This document shows positions 11,140 through 22,944 of a stretch of DNA of 64,000 bases, piece by piece (the first letter of the stretch is position 1; every line of letters begins with the position of its first letter). Source of the DNA: Hyperoodon ampullatus (lineage: Eukaryota; Chordata; Mammalia; Artiodactyla; Ziphiidae). Under the pieces are notes generated by a model that saw only the letters and a list, made by a program, of their open reading frames with translations, had not been told where the DNA came from and did no database searches. Location: the NCBI GenBank assembly GCA_949752795.1, contig OX457058.1:30568587-30632586 (forward strand). Reading direction: 5' to 3'. A program made the position numbers and the translations under genes.

Positions 11140-11365
11140 TGGTAAGACCAAAAATTATGAGCAGCAAAGTTCAAATTTCAGCTGTGCCACTTATTGTGTG
11201 ACCATAGACAAGTTGCTGGAGAATCTGTTTCTTCGTCTGTAAGATGGGAACAATGTTCTCTACCTCATGGGGCCATGTGTAGACCAACTGTGATGGTCAA
11301 TACAAAGTGCTGGCCACTCTCCCCCGCTGCATAGTAGGTGCTGAGTAAATATTATTGTCTTCCTC
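11140..11365 (+). mobile_element. MIR SINE, sense
   Basis: Matches the general MIR layout in order: TGCCACTTATTGTGTGACC, then CAAGTTGCTGGAG, then TTCGTCTGTAAGATGGGAAC, then CTACCTCATGGGG, then GTGCTGAGTAAATATTATT. It is diverged, as expected for an ancient mammalian repeat. Confidence 0.85.
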
Positions 11366-11610
11366 CACCCCACCCCCACCCCCCACTCCCACCCAGTTGT
11401 TAAAAAAAGATAAATTTATTCTGCAAAATATTTTAATTTGATGAACAGCAAGTGACAACACCTGGAAGACTAGGCTGGTAAAAGTTGACAGTAATTGAAT
11501 TAAGAAATGTCCATGCAAGAAAGTTTTAGCAAATACATCAAGAATATGTCATTATTCTGAAGCAAGAAGCAGTAACATTTGAAGTTGACTTTTCAGATGG
11601 ATGGTTTACA

Positions 11611-11631
11611 GAAAAAAAAAAAAAAAAAAAG
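11611..11631. repeat. Poly-A tract
   Basis: About 20 A residues without an attached retroelement that I can recognise. Confidence 0.85.
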
Positions 11632-11903
11632 GAGAGGTCAGCACCAACAGTCTTACCCCCGACCCAGATTTTCTCCTGAGTGCTTATCAGTATTGAACAC
11701 ACTGCATATTTTACTTAATTTTCATATATATCACTTCTCCCCCCGCCCTAGAATGTAAGTAGCATGGGGCCAGGGCTTTAGTCTGTTTAGTTGATTACTA
11801 AATTCCCTTCAAGCAGTGTCTGGTACAAAATAGGTTCGCAAAAGATAACTGTTGAATAAATGAATTCTTAATGCATAATTGGAAAAGAAAGTTAAGGAAT
11901 TTG

Positions 11904-12016
11904 TTTTGGCCGCGCTGAACGGCTTGCAGGATCTTAGTTTCCTGACCAGGGATTGAACCTGCATGCTTGGCAGTGAAAGCACAGAGTCCTAACCACTGGA
12001 CCGCCAAGGAATTCCC
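11904..12016 (-). mobile_element. Short diverged tRNA-derived SINE
   Basis: Antisense copy with the promoter-like core (CCTGACCAGGGATTGAACC) and the 5' end read as GGAATTCC. It has no long tail, and possible short direct repeats (AAGGAA) flank it. Confidence 0.8.
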
Positions 12017-13296
12017 AAGGAAATTTTCTTCATGTTACACTTAAAAACCTAGATGTGGAGATAAGGTTTGAGGAGCTGTTAGGCATGAATATTAGCAGCA
12101 ATTGGCCACAAGGTCAAGAAGCTTGGTTTATTCTTTCTTATCATTGGAGTGCTGCTTCTGTAACTAGTTTCCCGAGTATAGAGTATGTGAAGAGAGAACA
12201 CAAGGAAATAAAATCCCAGTAACATTTGTACTCTAGAGATTCACGTTTGAGGCAGGCAATGACTTGGGACCAGCATTATGAAGAGACAGCCTGGAAAGAG
12301 GGGGATTTCATTGAGCTTTCCCACAATCTTAAATGAGCATTTCAGGATTTCCACTCAATGATAAGCAGATTTGCAAATGTTCATCTACTTTCTCCAGTGG
12401 CAAAGTGAAGAGCACACTCTACAAAACTCGGCACTGGGTGGTACTTTGGGACATAGATGTATAGTCTTTTTTTTTTTAGTTGGAGAATATTGTGCTGTCT
12501 GGTTAATCTATCTCTTACGTCTTCTGGAATTTATTTTCTAGATAACATTTCATTTTGCCAGTGCCCTAGCAACTGCATGTGGAGAATTTGAGATGGATGG
12601 GGCCATTATTTGGCTAGAAGATGTGAGGATGGGATCTGTCTCCAGAGTGGTTGGTGGGAACCCACAGGCGACATCAATAGTGCATTCAGATCTTGGGGTG
12701 CACCAGCTTATGTCCATTTACAAGACGTGAGGACATACCACGGTCATTGTTCATGGCTTATATAAAGGTTTATGTGAAGACGTTTAGGAAGATGTGTAGG
12801 CTCCCTGTGTTTCTCTCTCTTTAAACTATTACAGTCTGTATGGGAAGACTGCACACCTGCAAAGCTTATGCCCGTCTAGGTGAAGGTTACGGTTGAATGG
12901 GCCAGTGCTTTGGCCCCACACTCCTATCTAGTTTGGCCATTTGTGCTCATCCGCTTTCTTCTTTGCAATCTTTCTGTCTTCCTAACTGGCTCTACAAATC
13001 CTTTAAGGAATAGAGCACTTGCAGACCATTTTACATGGAAACTGAAGCGGACACACAGCCAGACCTGCATCAGTGGAGCCTGCAGAAGCCCTCTTCTTGG
13101 CTCCTTCTCTAAGAAGTTTAGTAAGTAGGAGTGTTTGCAGTGTTTGGTTCTGAATCATTACTGTTCACGAACCTGGAACTCAGGCCTGTTACCCGAGGGA
13201 GATGTGAGTTTGTGTGGCTGCTCCCTGCTCTGGGGGCCTCAGATAATGGTCAGTGATGGACAGAAGCAGTAGAGCGCGGTATTTCCTAGATCTGCC
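12017..13296. other. Intron 1, no recognised repeat
   Basis: About 1.3 kb of ordinary-looking intronic sequence. The 82-codon frame near 12880-13128 has no recognisable domain and is treated as chance. Confidence 0.5.
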
Positions 13297-13700
13297 TTAA
13301 CAGATCACTGAAAGCAACAGGAATTTCTTCTCCCCCAGTTCTGGAGGCCAGAGTCTGAAATGAAGGCGTCGGCAGGGCCACGCTCCCCCAGGAGCTCTGG
13401 GGAGAATCCTTCCTGCCTCCTCCAGTGTCTGTGGCCCCAGGGTTCCTTGGGTTCCTCTTGAGTCTCTCTCAGCACCCTCACATGGTCTTCTCTGTGTGTC
13501 TTGTCTTCTCCTCTTCTGTCTTTTATAAGAACACTTGTCATCGGAGTTAGGGTCCAGCTGGGTAATCCAGGGTGAGCGCATCTCGAGATCCTCACCATAG
13601 TAACCTCTGTGAAGACACTTTCTCTAAACAGGGTCACATCCACTGGGTTGTTAGGAGGTGGGGGGAGGAGGGGCACAGTTCAGTCCATTGCGGGAACCAT
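13297..13700. repeat. Ancient interspersed repeat, family not named
   Basis: The phrases CCCCCAGTTCTGGAGGCCAG, TCTTTTATAAGAACACTTGT, GGTAATCCAGGGTGA and ACAGGGTCACATCCAC form a pattern that is dispersed widely in mammalian genomes. I cannot assign the class from sequence alone. Its open frames are not coding. Confidence 0.55.
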
Positions 13701-15200
13701 GGCCGGCTCCTTGCTGTTCAGCGGGTGTGAGGCCCAAATAGCTGTTACTCCTGTCTATTTTAGGTGAAATGCAAAAAATATTTTCAAAGTAAGTTTATTG
13801 TTGTCAGAGCCTTGTTTTTTTTTAACATCTTATTGGGGTATAATTGCTTTACAATGGTGTGTGTGTTTCTGCTTTATAACAAAGTGAATCAGCTATACAT
13901 ATACATACATCCCAATATCTCCTCCCTCTTGTGTCTCCCTCCCACCCTCCCTATCCCACCCCTCTAGGTGGTCATAAAGCACCGAGCTGATCTCCCTGTG
14001 CTATGCGGCTTCTTCCCACTAGCTATCTATTTCACATTTCGTAGTGTATATATGTCCATGCTACTCTCTCATTTCATCCCAGCTTACCCTTCCCCCTTCC
14101 CGTGTCCTCAAGTCCATTCTCTACATCTGTGTCTCTATTCCTGTCCTATCCTTAGGTTCTTCAGAACCGTTGTTTGTTTTCTTTTTAACATTCCATATAC
14201 ATTTGTTAGCATACGGTATTTGTTTTTCTCTTTCCGACTTCACTCTGTATGACAGACTCTAGGTCCATCCACCTCACTACAAATAACTCAATTTTGTTTC
14301 TTTTTATGGCTGAGTAATATTCCATTGTATATATGTGCCACATCTTCTTTATCCATTCATCTCTCGATGGACACTTAGGTTGCTTCCATGTCCTGACTAT
14401 TGTAAATAGAGCTACAGTGAACATTGTGGTATGTGACTCTTTTTGAATTATGGTTTTCTCAGGGTATATGCCCAGTAGTGGGATTGCTGGGTCGTATGGT
14501 AGTTCTATCTTTAGTTTTTTAAGGAACCTCCATACTGTTTTCCATAGTGGATGTATCAACTTACATTCCCACCAACAGTGCAAGAGTGTTCCCTTTACTC
14601 CACACCCTCTCCAGCATTTATTGTTTGTAGATTTTTTGATGATGGCCATTCTGACTGGTGTGAGGTGATACCTCATTGTAGTTTTGGTTTGCATTTCTCT
14701 AATGATTAGTGATGTTGAGCATCCTTTCATGTATTTGTTGGCAATCTGTATATCTTCTTTGGAGAAATGTCTATTTAGGTCTTCAGCCCATTTTTGGATT
14801 GGGTTGTTTGTATTTTTGATATTGAGCTGAATGAGCTGCTTGTAAATTTTGGAGATTAATCCTTTGTCAGTTGCTTCATATGCAAATATTTTCTCCCATT
14901 CTGAGGGTTGTCTTTTCATCTTGTTTATGTTTTCCGTTGCTGTGCAAAAGCTTCTAAGTTTCATTAGGTCCCATTTGTTTATTTTTGTTTTTATTTCCAT
15001 TTCTCTAGGAGGTGGGTCAAAAAGGATCTTGCTGTGATTTATGTCATAGAGTGTTCTGCCTATGTTTTCCTCTAAGAGTTTTGTAGTGTCTGTCCTTACA
15101 TTAGGTCTTTAATCCATTTTGAGTTCATTTTTGTGTATGGTGTTAGGGAGTGTTCTAATTTCATTCTTTTACATGTAGCTGTCCAGTTTTCCCAGCACCA

Positions 15201-15257
15201 CTTATTGAAGAGACTGTCTCTTATTGAAGAGACTGTCTTCAATAAGAGACTTATTGA
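15201..15257. repeat. Local tandem and inverted duplication inside L1 ORF2
   Basis: A 19-bp unit CTTATTGAAGAGACTGTCT occurs twice in tandem (15201-15219, 15220-15238). The segment 15215-15229 is also followed by its exact reverse complement at 15236-15250. Confidence 0.9.
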
Positions 15258-16945
15258 AGGACTGTCTATCCTTACCTCCTTTGTCATAGATTAGTTGACC
15301 ATAGGTGCGTGGGTTTATCTCTGGGCTTTCTATCCTGTTCCATTGATCTATATTTCTGTTTTTTGCCAGTACCATATTGTCTTGATTACTGTAGCTTTGT
15401 AGTATAGTCTGAAGTCAGGGAGTCTGATTCCTCCAGCTCCATTTTTTTCCCTCAAGACTGCTTTGGCTATTCGGGGTCTTTTTTGTCTCCATACAGATTT
15501 TAAGATTTTTTTGTTCTAGTTTTGTGGAAAATGTCATTGGTAGTTTCATAGGGATTGCATTGAATCTGTAGATTGCTTTGGGTAGTATAGTCATTTTCAT
15601 AATGTTGATTATTCCAATCCAAGAACATGGTATATCTCTCCATCTGTTTATATCATCTTTAATTTCTCTCATCAGCATCTTATAGTTTTTTGCATACAGG
15701 CCTTCTGTCTCCTTAGGTAGGTTTATAGCTAGGTATTTTATTCTTTTTGTTGCAGTGGTAAATGGGAGTGTTTCCTTAACTTCTCTTTCAGATTTTTCAT
15801 TGTTAGTGTATAGGAATGCAAGAGATTTCTGTGCATTAATTTTGTATCCTGTTAGTTTACTGAATTCATTGATTAGCTCTAGTAGTTTTCTGGTAGCATA
15901 TTTAGGATTCTTTGTGTATAGTATCATGTCATCTGCAAACAGTAACAGCATTACTTCTTTTCCGATTTGGATTCCTTTTATTTCTTTTTCTTGTCTGATT
16001 GCTATGGCTAAAACTTCCAAAACTATGTTGAATAACAGTGGTGAGAGTGGACAACCTTGTCTTGTTCCTGATCTTAGAGGAAATGGTTTCAGTTTTTCAC
16101 CATTGAGGACGATGTTGGCTGTGGGTTTGTCATATATGGCCTTTATTATGTGGAGGTAAGTTTCCTCTATGCCTGCTTTCTGGAGGGTTTTTATCATAAA
16201 TGGGTGTTGAATTTTGTCAGAAGTTTTTTCTGCATCTACTGAGATGATCATATGGTTTTTCTCCTTCAATTTGTTAATATGGTTTATCACATTGATTGAT
16301 TTGTGTATATTGAAGAATCCTTGCATTCCGAATAAACCCCACTTGATCATGGTGTATGATCCTTTTAATGTGCTGCTGGATTCTGTTTGCTAGTATTTTG
16401 TTGAGGATTTTTGCATCTGTGTTCATCAGTGATATTGGCCTGTAGTTTTCGTTTTTTGTGACATCTTTGTCTGGTTTTGGTATCAGGGTAATGGTGGCCT
16501 CGTAGAATGAGTTTGGGAGTGTTCCTCCCTCTGCTGTATTTTGGAAGAGTTTCAGAAGGGTAGGTGTTAGCTCTTCTCTAAATGTTTGATAGAATTCGCC
16601 TGTGAAGCCATCTGGTCCTGGGCTTTTGTTTGTTGGAAGATTTTTAATCACCATCTCAATTTCAGTGCTTGTGATTGGTCTGTTTATATTTTCTGTTTCT
16701 TCCTGGTTCAGTCTTGGAAGGTTGTGCTTTTCTATGAGTTTGTCCATTTCTTCCAGATTGTCCGTTTTACTGGCATATAGTTGCTTGTAGTAATCTCTCA
16801 TGATCCTTTATATTTCTGCAGTGTCAGTTGTTACTTCTCCTTTTTCATTTCTAATTCTATTGATTTGAGTCTTTTCCCCTTTTTTCTTGATGAGTCTGGC
16901 TAATGGTTTATCAATTTTGTTTATCTTCGCAAAGAACCAGCTTTT

Positions 16946-17261
16946 GGGCTTCCCTGGTGGCGCAGTGGTTAAGAATCCGCCTTCCAGTGCATGGGACACA
17001 GGTTCGAGCCCTGGTTTGGGAAGATCCCACGTGCTGTGGAGCAACTAAGCCCGTATGCCACAGCTACTGAGCCTGTGCTCTAGAGCCTGTGTGCCACAAC
17101 TACTGAAGCCCATGTGCCTAGAGCCCGTGCTCCGCAACAAGAGAAGCCATCACAATGAGAAGCCCGTGCACTGCAACGAAGAGTAGCCCCCACTCACCGC
17201 AACTAGAGAAAGCCCGTGTGCAGCAACAAAAGACCCAACACAGCCTAAATAAATAAATAAT

Positions 17262-17293
<32 letters not shown>
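16946..17293 (+). mobile_element. CHR-type SINE, long (CHR-1-like) subfamily
   Basis: Longer form with tandem GCCACAACTACTGA-type units, CAACACAGCC and an AAATAAATAA tail. It is inserted into L1 ORF2, with target-site duplication AACCAGCTTTT at 16935-16945 and 17294-17304. Confidence 0.95.
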
Positions 17294-17294
<1 letters not shown>

Positions 17295-18593
17295 ACCAGC
17301 TTTTAGTTTTATTGATCTTTGCTATCGTTTCCTTCATTGCTTTTTCATTTATTTCTGATCTGATCTTTATGATTTCTTTCCTTCTGCTAACTTTGGAGGT
17401 TTTTTGTTGTTCTTTCTCTAATTTCTTTAGGTGTAAGGTTAGGTTGTTTATTTGAGATGTTTCTTGTTTCTTGAGGTAGGATTGTATTGCTATAAACTTC
17501 CCTCTTAGAATTGCTTTCGCTGTATCCCATAGGTTTTGCTTCATTGTGTTTTCATTGTCATTTGTTTCTAGGTATTTTTTGACTTCCTCTTTGATTTCTT
17601 CAGTGATCTCTTGGTTATTTAGTAGTGCATTGTTTAGCCTCCGTGTGTTTGCATTTTTTACAGATTTTTTTCCTGTAATTGATATCTAGTCTCATAACGT
17701 TGTGGTCGGAAAAGATACTTGATACGATTTCAGTTTTCTTAAATTTACCAAGGCTTGATTTGTGACCCAAGATATGATCTATCCTGGAGACTGTTCCATG
17801 AGCACTTGAGAAGAAAGTGTATTTTGTTGTTTTTGGATGGAATGTCCTATAGATATCAATTAAGTCCATCTTGTTTAATGTATCATTTAAAGCTTGTGTT
17901 TCCTTATTGATTTTCATTTTGGATGATCTGTCCAGTGGTGAAAGTGGGGTGTTAAAGTCCCCTACTATGATTGTGTTACTGTCAATTTCCCCTTTTATGG
18001 CTGTTAGCATTTATTTGCCTCATGTATTGAGGTGCTCCTATGTTGGGTGCATAAATATTTACAATTGTTATATCTTCTTTTTGGATTGATCCTTTGATCA
18101 TTACGTAGTGTCCTTATCTCTTGTCACAGTCTTTATTTTAAAGTCTGTTTTGTCTGATATGAGAATTGCTACTCCAGCTTTTGATTTCCATTTGCATGGA
18201 ATATCTTTTTCCATCCCCTTACTTTCAGTCTGTATGTGTCCCTAGGTCTGAAGTGGGTCTCTTGTTGACAGCATATATATGGGTCTTGTTTTTGTATCCA
18301 TTCAGCCAGTCTGTGTCTTTTGGTTGGAGCATTTAATCCATTTACTTTTAAGTTAGTTATTGATATGTATGTTCCTTAATTTTCTTAATTGTTTTGGGTT
18401 TGTTATTGTAGGTCTTTTCCTTCTCTTGTGTTTCCTGCCTAGAGAAGTTCCTTTAGCATTTGTTGTAAAGCTTGTTTGGTGGTGCTGAATTCTCTTAGCT
18501 TTTGCTTGTCTGTAAAGGTTTTAATTTCCCCATCGAATCAGAATGAGATCCTTGGTGGGTAGAGTAATCTTGGTGGTAGGTTTTTCCCTTTCA

Positions 18594-18842
18594 TCACTTT
18601 AAATATGTCCTTTCATTATTGATTGTTCCACATGTAGAACATATTTCATTTACTGTGTTGTTCATCATTGTTTGTTTGCTCTTTAGTTCTTCTACGTCCT
18701 TAAAGTTTTCTTGTATTTTCTCCATTTTGTTTCCAAGATTTTGGATCACCTTTACTATCATTACTCTGAATTCTTTTTCAGGTGGACTGCCTGTTTCCTC
18801 TTCATTTGTTTGGTCTGGTGGGGTTTTACCTTGCTCCTTCAT
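18594..18842 (-). pseudogene. L1 ORF1 remnant (N-terminal part only)
   Basis: ORF1p is the RNA-binding trimer-forming chaperone of L1. Here 18842-18642 encodes an N-terminal piece (MKEQGKTPPDQTNEEETGSP, then a coiled-coil-like KMEKIQENFKDVEELKSKQ stretch). Soon after, the sequence jumps to ORF2-side text near 18590-18640. The RNA-recognition and C-terminal domains, about 250 residues, are missing, so the element cannot be active. Confidence 0.8.
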
Positions 18843-19384
18843 CTACTGTGTGTTTCTCTGTCTTCTCATTTTGCTTAACTTATTGTTTTTGGGATCTCCT
18901 TTTAGCAGGCTGCAGGTTTGTAGTTCCCTTTGTTTTTGGTGTCTGCCCCCAGTGGCTAAGGTTGGTTCAGTGAGTTGTGTAGGCTTCTTGGTGGAGGGGA
19001 CTGGTGCCTGTGTTCTGGTGGATGAGGCTGGATCTTGTCTTTCTGGTGGACAGGACTGCGTCTGCTGGTTTGTTTTGGAGTGTCTGTGACCTTATTATGA
19101 TTTTAGGCAGCCTCTCTGCTAATGGGTGGGGTTGTGTTCCTGCCTTGCTAGTTGTTTGGCATAGGGTTTCCAGCACTGGAGCTTGCTGGTCGTTCAGTGG
19201 AGCTGGGTCTTAGCGTTGAGATTGAGATCTCTGGGAGAGCTTTCGCCATTTGATATTACGTGGAGCTGGGAGGTCTCTGGTGGACCAGTGTCCTGAACTT
19301 GGCTCTCCCACCTCAGAGACACAGGCCTGACACCCGGCCAGGGCACCAAGACCCTGTCGGCCACATGGCTTAGAAGAAAAGGGA

Positions 19385-19500
19385 GAAAAAAAGAAAGAAA
19401 GAAAGAAAGAAAAGTTATTAAAAAATAAAAAATTAAAAAAATTATTAAAAATAAAAAAATGAAAAAGTAATAAAAATAAAAGAAAGAAAGAAAGAAGAGA
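19385..19500. repeat. (GAAA)n and AT-rich low-complexity block in L1 5' UTR
   Basis: GAAA units near 19389-19413 and 19480-19497 surround an A/T-rich block. This is the L1 5' UTR read in antisense. The small minus-strand frames rich in Phe and Ser are artefacts of it. Confidence 0.85.
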
Positions 19501-20774
19501 GCAACCAAACCAGAAAACAAATCCATCAATCATAACAATTGCTAAAAACTATACTAAAAAAACCCCCAACCAAACAACCAAACAAAAAAACAGACAGACC
19601 CCTAGGACAAATAGTAAAAGCAAAGCTCTACAGACAAAATCACACAAAGTCCACTGCCTCAATTTTGGGATGAGTCGTTGTCTATTCAGGTATTCCAGAG
19701 ATGCCGGGTACAGGCAGAGGCTGGCATGATGTTGCAACAGCCTGAGGCACGCTGTGTGTTCTCCCCGGGAAGTTGTCCCTGGATCACGGGACCCTGGCAG
19801 TGGCGGGCTGCACAGTCTCCCGGGAGGGGAGGTGTGGATAGTGACCTGTGCTTGCACACAGGCTTCTTGGTGGCTGCAGCAGCAACCTTAGCATCTCATG
19901 CCCATCTCTGGGGTCCGCGCTGATAGCTGCAGCTCCTGCCCATCTCTGGAGCTCATTTAGGCGGTGCTCTGAATCCCCTCTCCTCGCGCACCCCGAAACA
20001 GTGGTCTCTTGCCTCTTCGGCAGGTCCAGACTTTTTCCCAGACCCCCTCCCTGCTAGCTGTGGCGCAGTAGCCCCCTTCAGGCTGTGTTCACGCAGCCAA
20101 CCCCAGTCCTCTCCCTGGGATCTGAGCTCCGAAGCCAGAGCCTCAGCTCTCAGCCCCAGCCCGCCCTGGTGGGTGAGCAGACAAGCCTCTCGGGCTGGTG
20201 AGTGCTGGTTGGCACCGATCCTCTGTGCAGGAATCTCTCCGCTTTGCCCTCTGCACCCCTGTTGCTGTGCTCTCCTGCGTGGCTCCAAAGCTTGCCCCCA
20301 ACCCCGTCTCGGCCAGTGAAGGGGCTTCCTAGTGTGTGGAAACCTTTCCTCCTTCACAGCTCCCTCCCACTGGTGCAAGTCCCATCCCTATTCTTTTGTC
20401 TCTGTTTTTTCTTTTTTCTTTCTCCCTACCCAGGTACGTGGGGGAGTTTCTTGCCTTTTGGAAAGTCTGAGCTCTTATGCCAGCATTAAGTAGGTGTTCT
20501 GGAGGAGTTGTTCCACATGTAGATGTATTTCTGATGTATTTGTGGGGAGGAAGGTATCTCCACGTCTTACTCCTCCGCCATCTTGAAGGTCTCCCCAGAG
20601 CCTTGATTTTTGCATTGAGTGCTTTCAGGAGCGTTTACACGAATCTTAGGGAAAAAGAGTGTCATATCATTTTCTTCATGCTTCTAAGTCTGTTTCTCCC
20701 AGTTGAGTCAGTAATTATTGAAGGCCATGCAGTATCCATTCGTCCATTGAAGTTGTCATCTAATAGATTCCAGA

Positions 20775-20900
20775 AATAAGAAGAGCTGCTGTTCATTGAG
20801 CTTGTTCCCTGCTGGGCCCTATATCCCTCTGGGAGGTGGGGGCTGTATCTCCCCAACTTTACAGATGAGGTCATTGGCTTGCCCAGAGTCACACCTCAGG
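20775..20900 (-). mobile_element. MIR SINE, antisense fragment
   Basis: CCCCAACTTTACAGATGAGG followed by GGCTTGCCCAGAGTCACAC is the MIR core read on the opposite strand. Confidence 0.7.
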
Positions 20901-21971
20901 TTTTTTGCCAGTTCTTGGGGTTAAAAACATATTTGAGCGAGGATGTTCCAGTCCAGAAAGAGAGACAGACTGAAGACAGGAACAAAAGGACGGGAAAGTC
21001 CCTTATAGGATGTTGTTTCTCCCAGGGTGACCTGTGGCCCATTCACAGCTCACAGAGTTCCCTGATTGGATGGGACCAGTATCCAAGTCCTTCCTTGGTT
21101 TCTTTAATGAGCAAACTGTAGGCAGTTACACACATTATTATTTATAAGTACAACTAAGGACCATTAATATGAACCTTTTCAGTGAGCTATTAAGGTTTCC
21201 AAAGTCTGGTACTCATAAACAAAAATTAGCATTTTGCTAGCACTACTGAAGAATCCTTCAGAAGTACTCAGTATCCTTATAAAGTCAGCTGCCCTGCTAT
21301 ACTTAGCAGTATCTCAAGGCTCCTGTTCTCACACTCTTGTTTGGAATTCCCCTCATTTGGGGGAAGGATGCTTTGCTCTCTCTCATAAGTGTTATCTTGA
21401 CTTGGTTGTAGCTGTCAATTGCTGATATTTTATAATTAATATATTGTAGGAGGATTATTAGATATTACTTTTGTTGATAGTTTTGTTCTTGTATAACCGC
21501 TTTGTTTTTACGATCTTCATTATTTTTGCCCAATTCTTTGTTATTATTGAGTTCTTTTCCACTAGAAATTAGAAATGGGTGTGGTAGATGAGCTTGGGAG
21601 CTGTTTGTCCCAAGTGAACCATGGTCAAAACTGGTCGTGAGCCAAATCTGCTGAGTTATAACAAAATGAGAGGATGAACTCTGGGTTTCTGCCTTTTAAG
21701 CCTGTCAGCCAAGGCTGCAAATAAAAACACTACGCTGTTAGAGAAGTTATGAAGCGAGTGGAGAGAGGCAGACATTTTCTCCCCAGTTACCTCTTAGGGA
21801 TGATTAAATGGAATTAAGAATTGGGAAAATAAAAACTTCATTGTAGGCCAAGTATTGATTTCTCCAGAGTTCAAGGGAAAGCATCCAAGGTGCTTACAGC
21901 TCACTTCCTAACTTTATTTCCCTGTCATCAAAGGCTGTTCTCCTAAATATTTGGGGAATGATCTCCACAGT

Positions 21972-22000
21972 CTGAGGTATTCAGTGGGGGAATACCTCAG
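21972..22000. repeat. Short perfect hairpin
   Basis: CTGAGGTATT at 21972-21981 is followed by its exact reverse complement at 21991-22000, with a 9-base loop. Confidence 0.9.
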
Positions 22001-22944
22001 GTTGGGGGAGAGCGGTGCCTCGGGGTGACAGAGGCTCCTTTTACTCCACATCATGAGTACCCAAAGACAGTACTCCCCACCTGAGTTGTAGATGCACCTC
22101 TGTATTCTTGTGCATGTCTAGCAGAGAACTATTTGAACACGCGTATTTCCACCCCAGGACAAATATTAATTCTTGAGAAATATTAAAACAAAAGAGAAGT
22201 GACATTTAAAATTCCCTTATATCTTGACTCCTTCTGCATAATAATCTGGTCCATTATTATCTGGACCTGTTTATTCCTTTTCTTTATCTCCCATCAAAGA
22301 AAGGGGGACCATGACTGAGCCATAGGCTTTTTAACAGTTGACCTTTTAGCTTCACAGAGATCTGGTCTGAGCTTTAAAGTTACTAAAATTACTCTCTAGG
22401 AGCTGGTTCAGTTCTGGGACAAGACACCATCCTCCCGCTGAGTCTGTGGGTAGGGCGGGTACCGACCTGATATTCACCTGGTATATGCCAGCTCATCCCT
22501 CCTGGTTATTAAAGGTTTTTATTATGATCCTGGTAGGGTGGGGGAGAGTCCATTCTTCTAGTTATATTTAGGATCTTTCTTTTCTCTTTTACTTTGTTAC
22601 TGGATTTAATATTACATTGTGTTAAGTCTGATAAATTTCTTGGCTTTTAGTCATTTATAAAATTTGGTGGATATAAATACTTATTGCAGACTTTAGGTTT
22701 TAGGCTTTTAGGTTTGGAGAAAAGGAAAATAGTGATGCCTCTCTAAGTCAGATGAGAGGAAAATCTTTTGAAAATTTTCTTTGTGGAGAAAAGTTTATAT
22801 TACATTTGTGTTAATTTCTTATAAATGATCACACCATATAGGCAGTGCTATCAACATGAAATGAGAGAGAGAAAATAAAGAAAATTTAAGCCTTGTATAT
22901 TGTTTTACCATTCTGTTTTTCTTTCCCACGTGCCTTCTTTTTTT

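Larger units (their letters stand above)
14206..18590 (-). pseudogene. L1 ORF2 pseudogene (endonuclease, RT, C-terminal parts)
   Basis: ORF2p nicks DNA and copies L1 RNA. On the minus strand, 18010-17615 shows endonuclease motifs GDFNTPL and SDHN. The block 16801-16274 holds the region before the RT with NKSPGPDGF and IPKPDKD. The block 16350-15415 has the RT active-site motif [11 protein letters not shown]. The block 15000-14206 gives the C-terminal part with KCWRGCG and LLHCWWEC. Frames are broken by stops and frameshifts (for example between 16350 and 16274) and by the SINE at 16946-17293. The first part of the endonuclease is lost with the ORF1 deletion. Confidence 0.9.
13815..20595 (-). 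mobile_element. Near full-length L1 LINE, antisense, with internal deletion
   Basis: The tail lies at 13815 (T-rich). The 5' end lies at 20595, where the minus strand reads GGGAGACCTTCAAGATGGCG, a typical L1 5' start. A perfect target-site duplication CAGAGCCTTG is at 13805-13814 and 20596-20605. In order along the minus strand it contains a GC-rich 5' UTR (about 20595-18850), the start of ORF1, then, without the rest of ORF1, the ORF2 endonuclease, reverse transcriptase and C-terminal parts, then the 3' UTR. A CHR-type SINE at 16946-17293 sits inside ORF2. Length without the SINE is about 6.4 kb. Confidence 0.93.
20606..22944. other. Intron 1, mostly non-repeat
   Basis: About 2.3 kb. One old MIR (20775-20900) and a short palindrome at 21972-22000 are the only structures seen. 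Confidence 0.5.
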
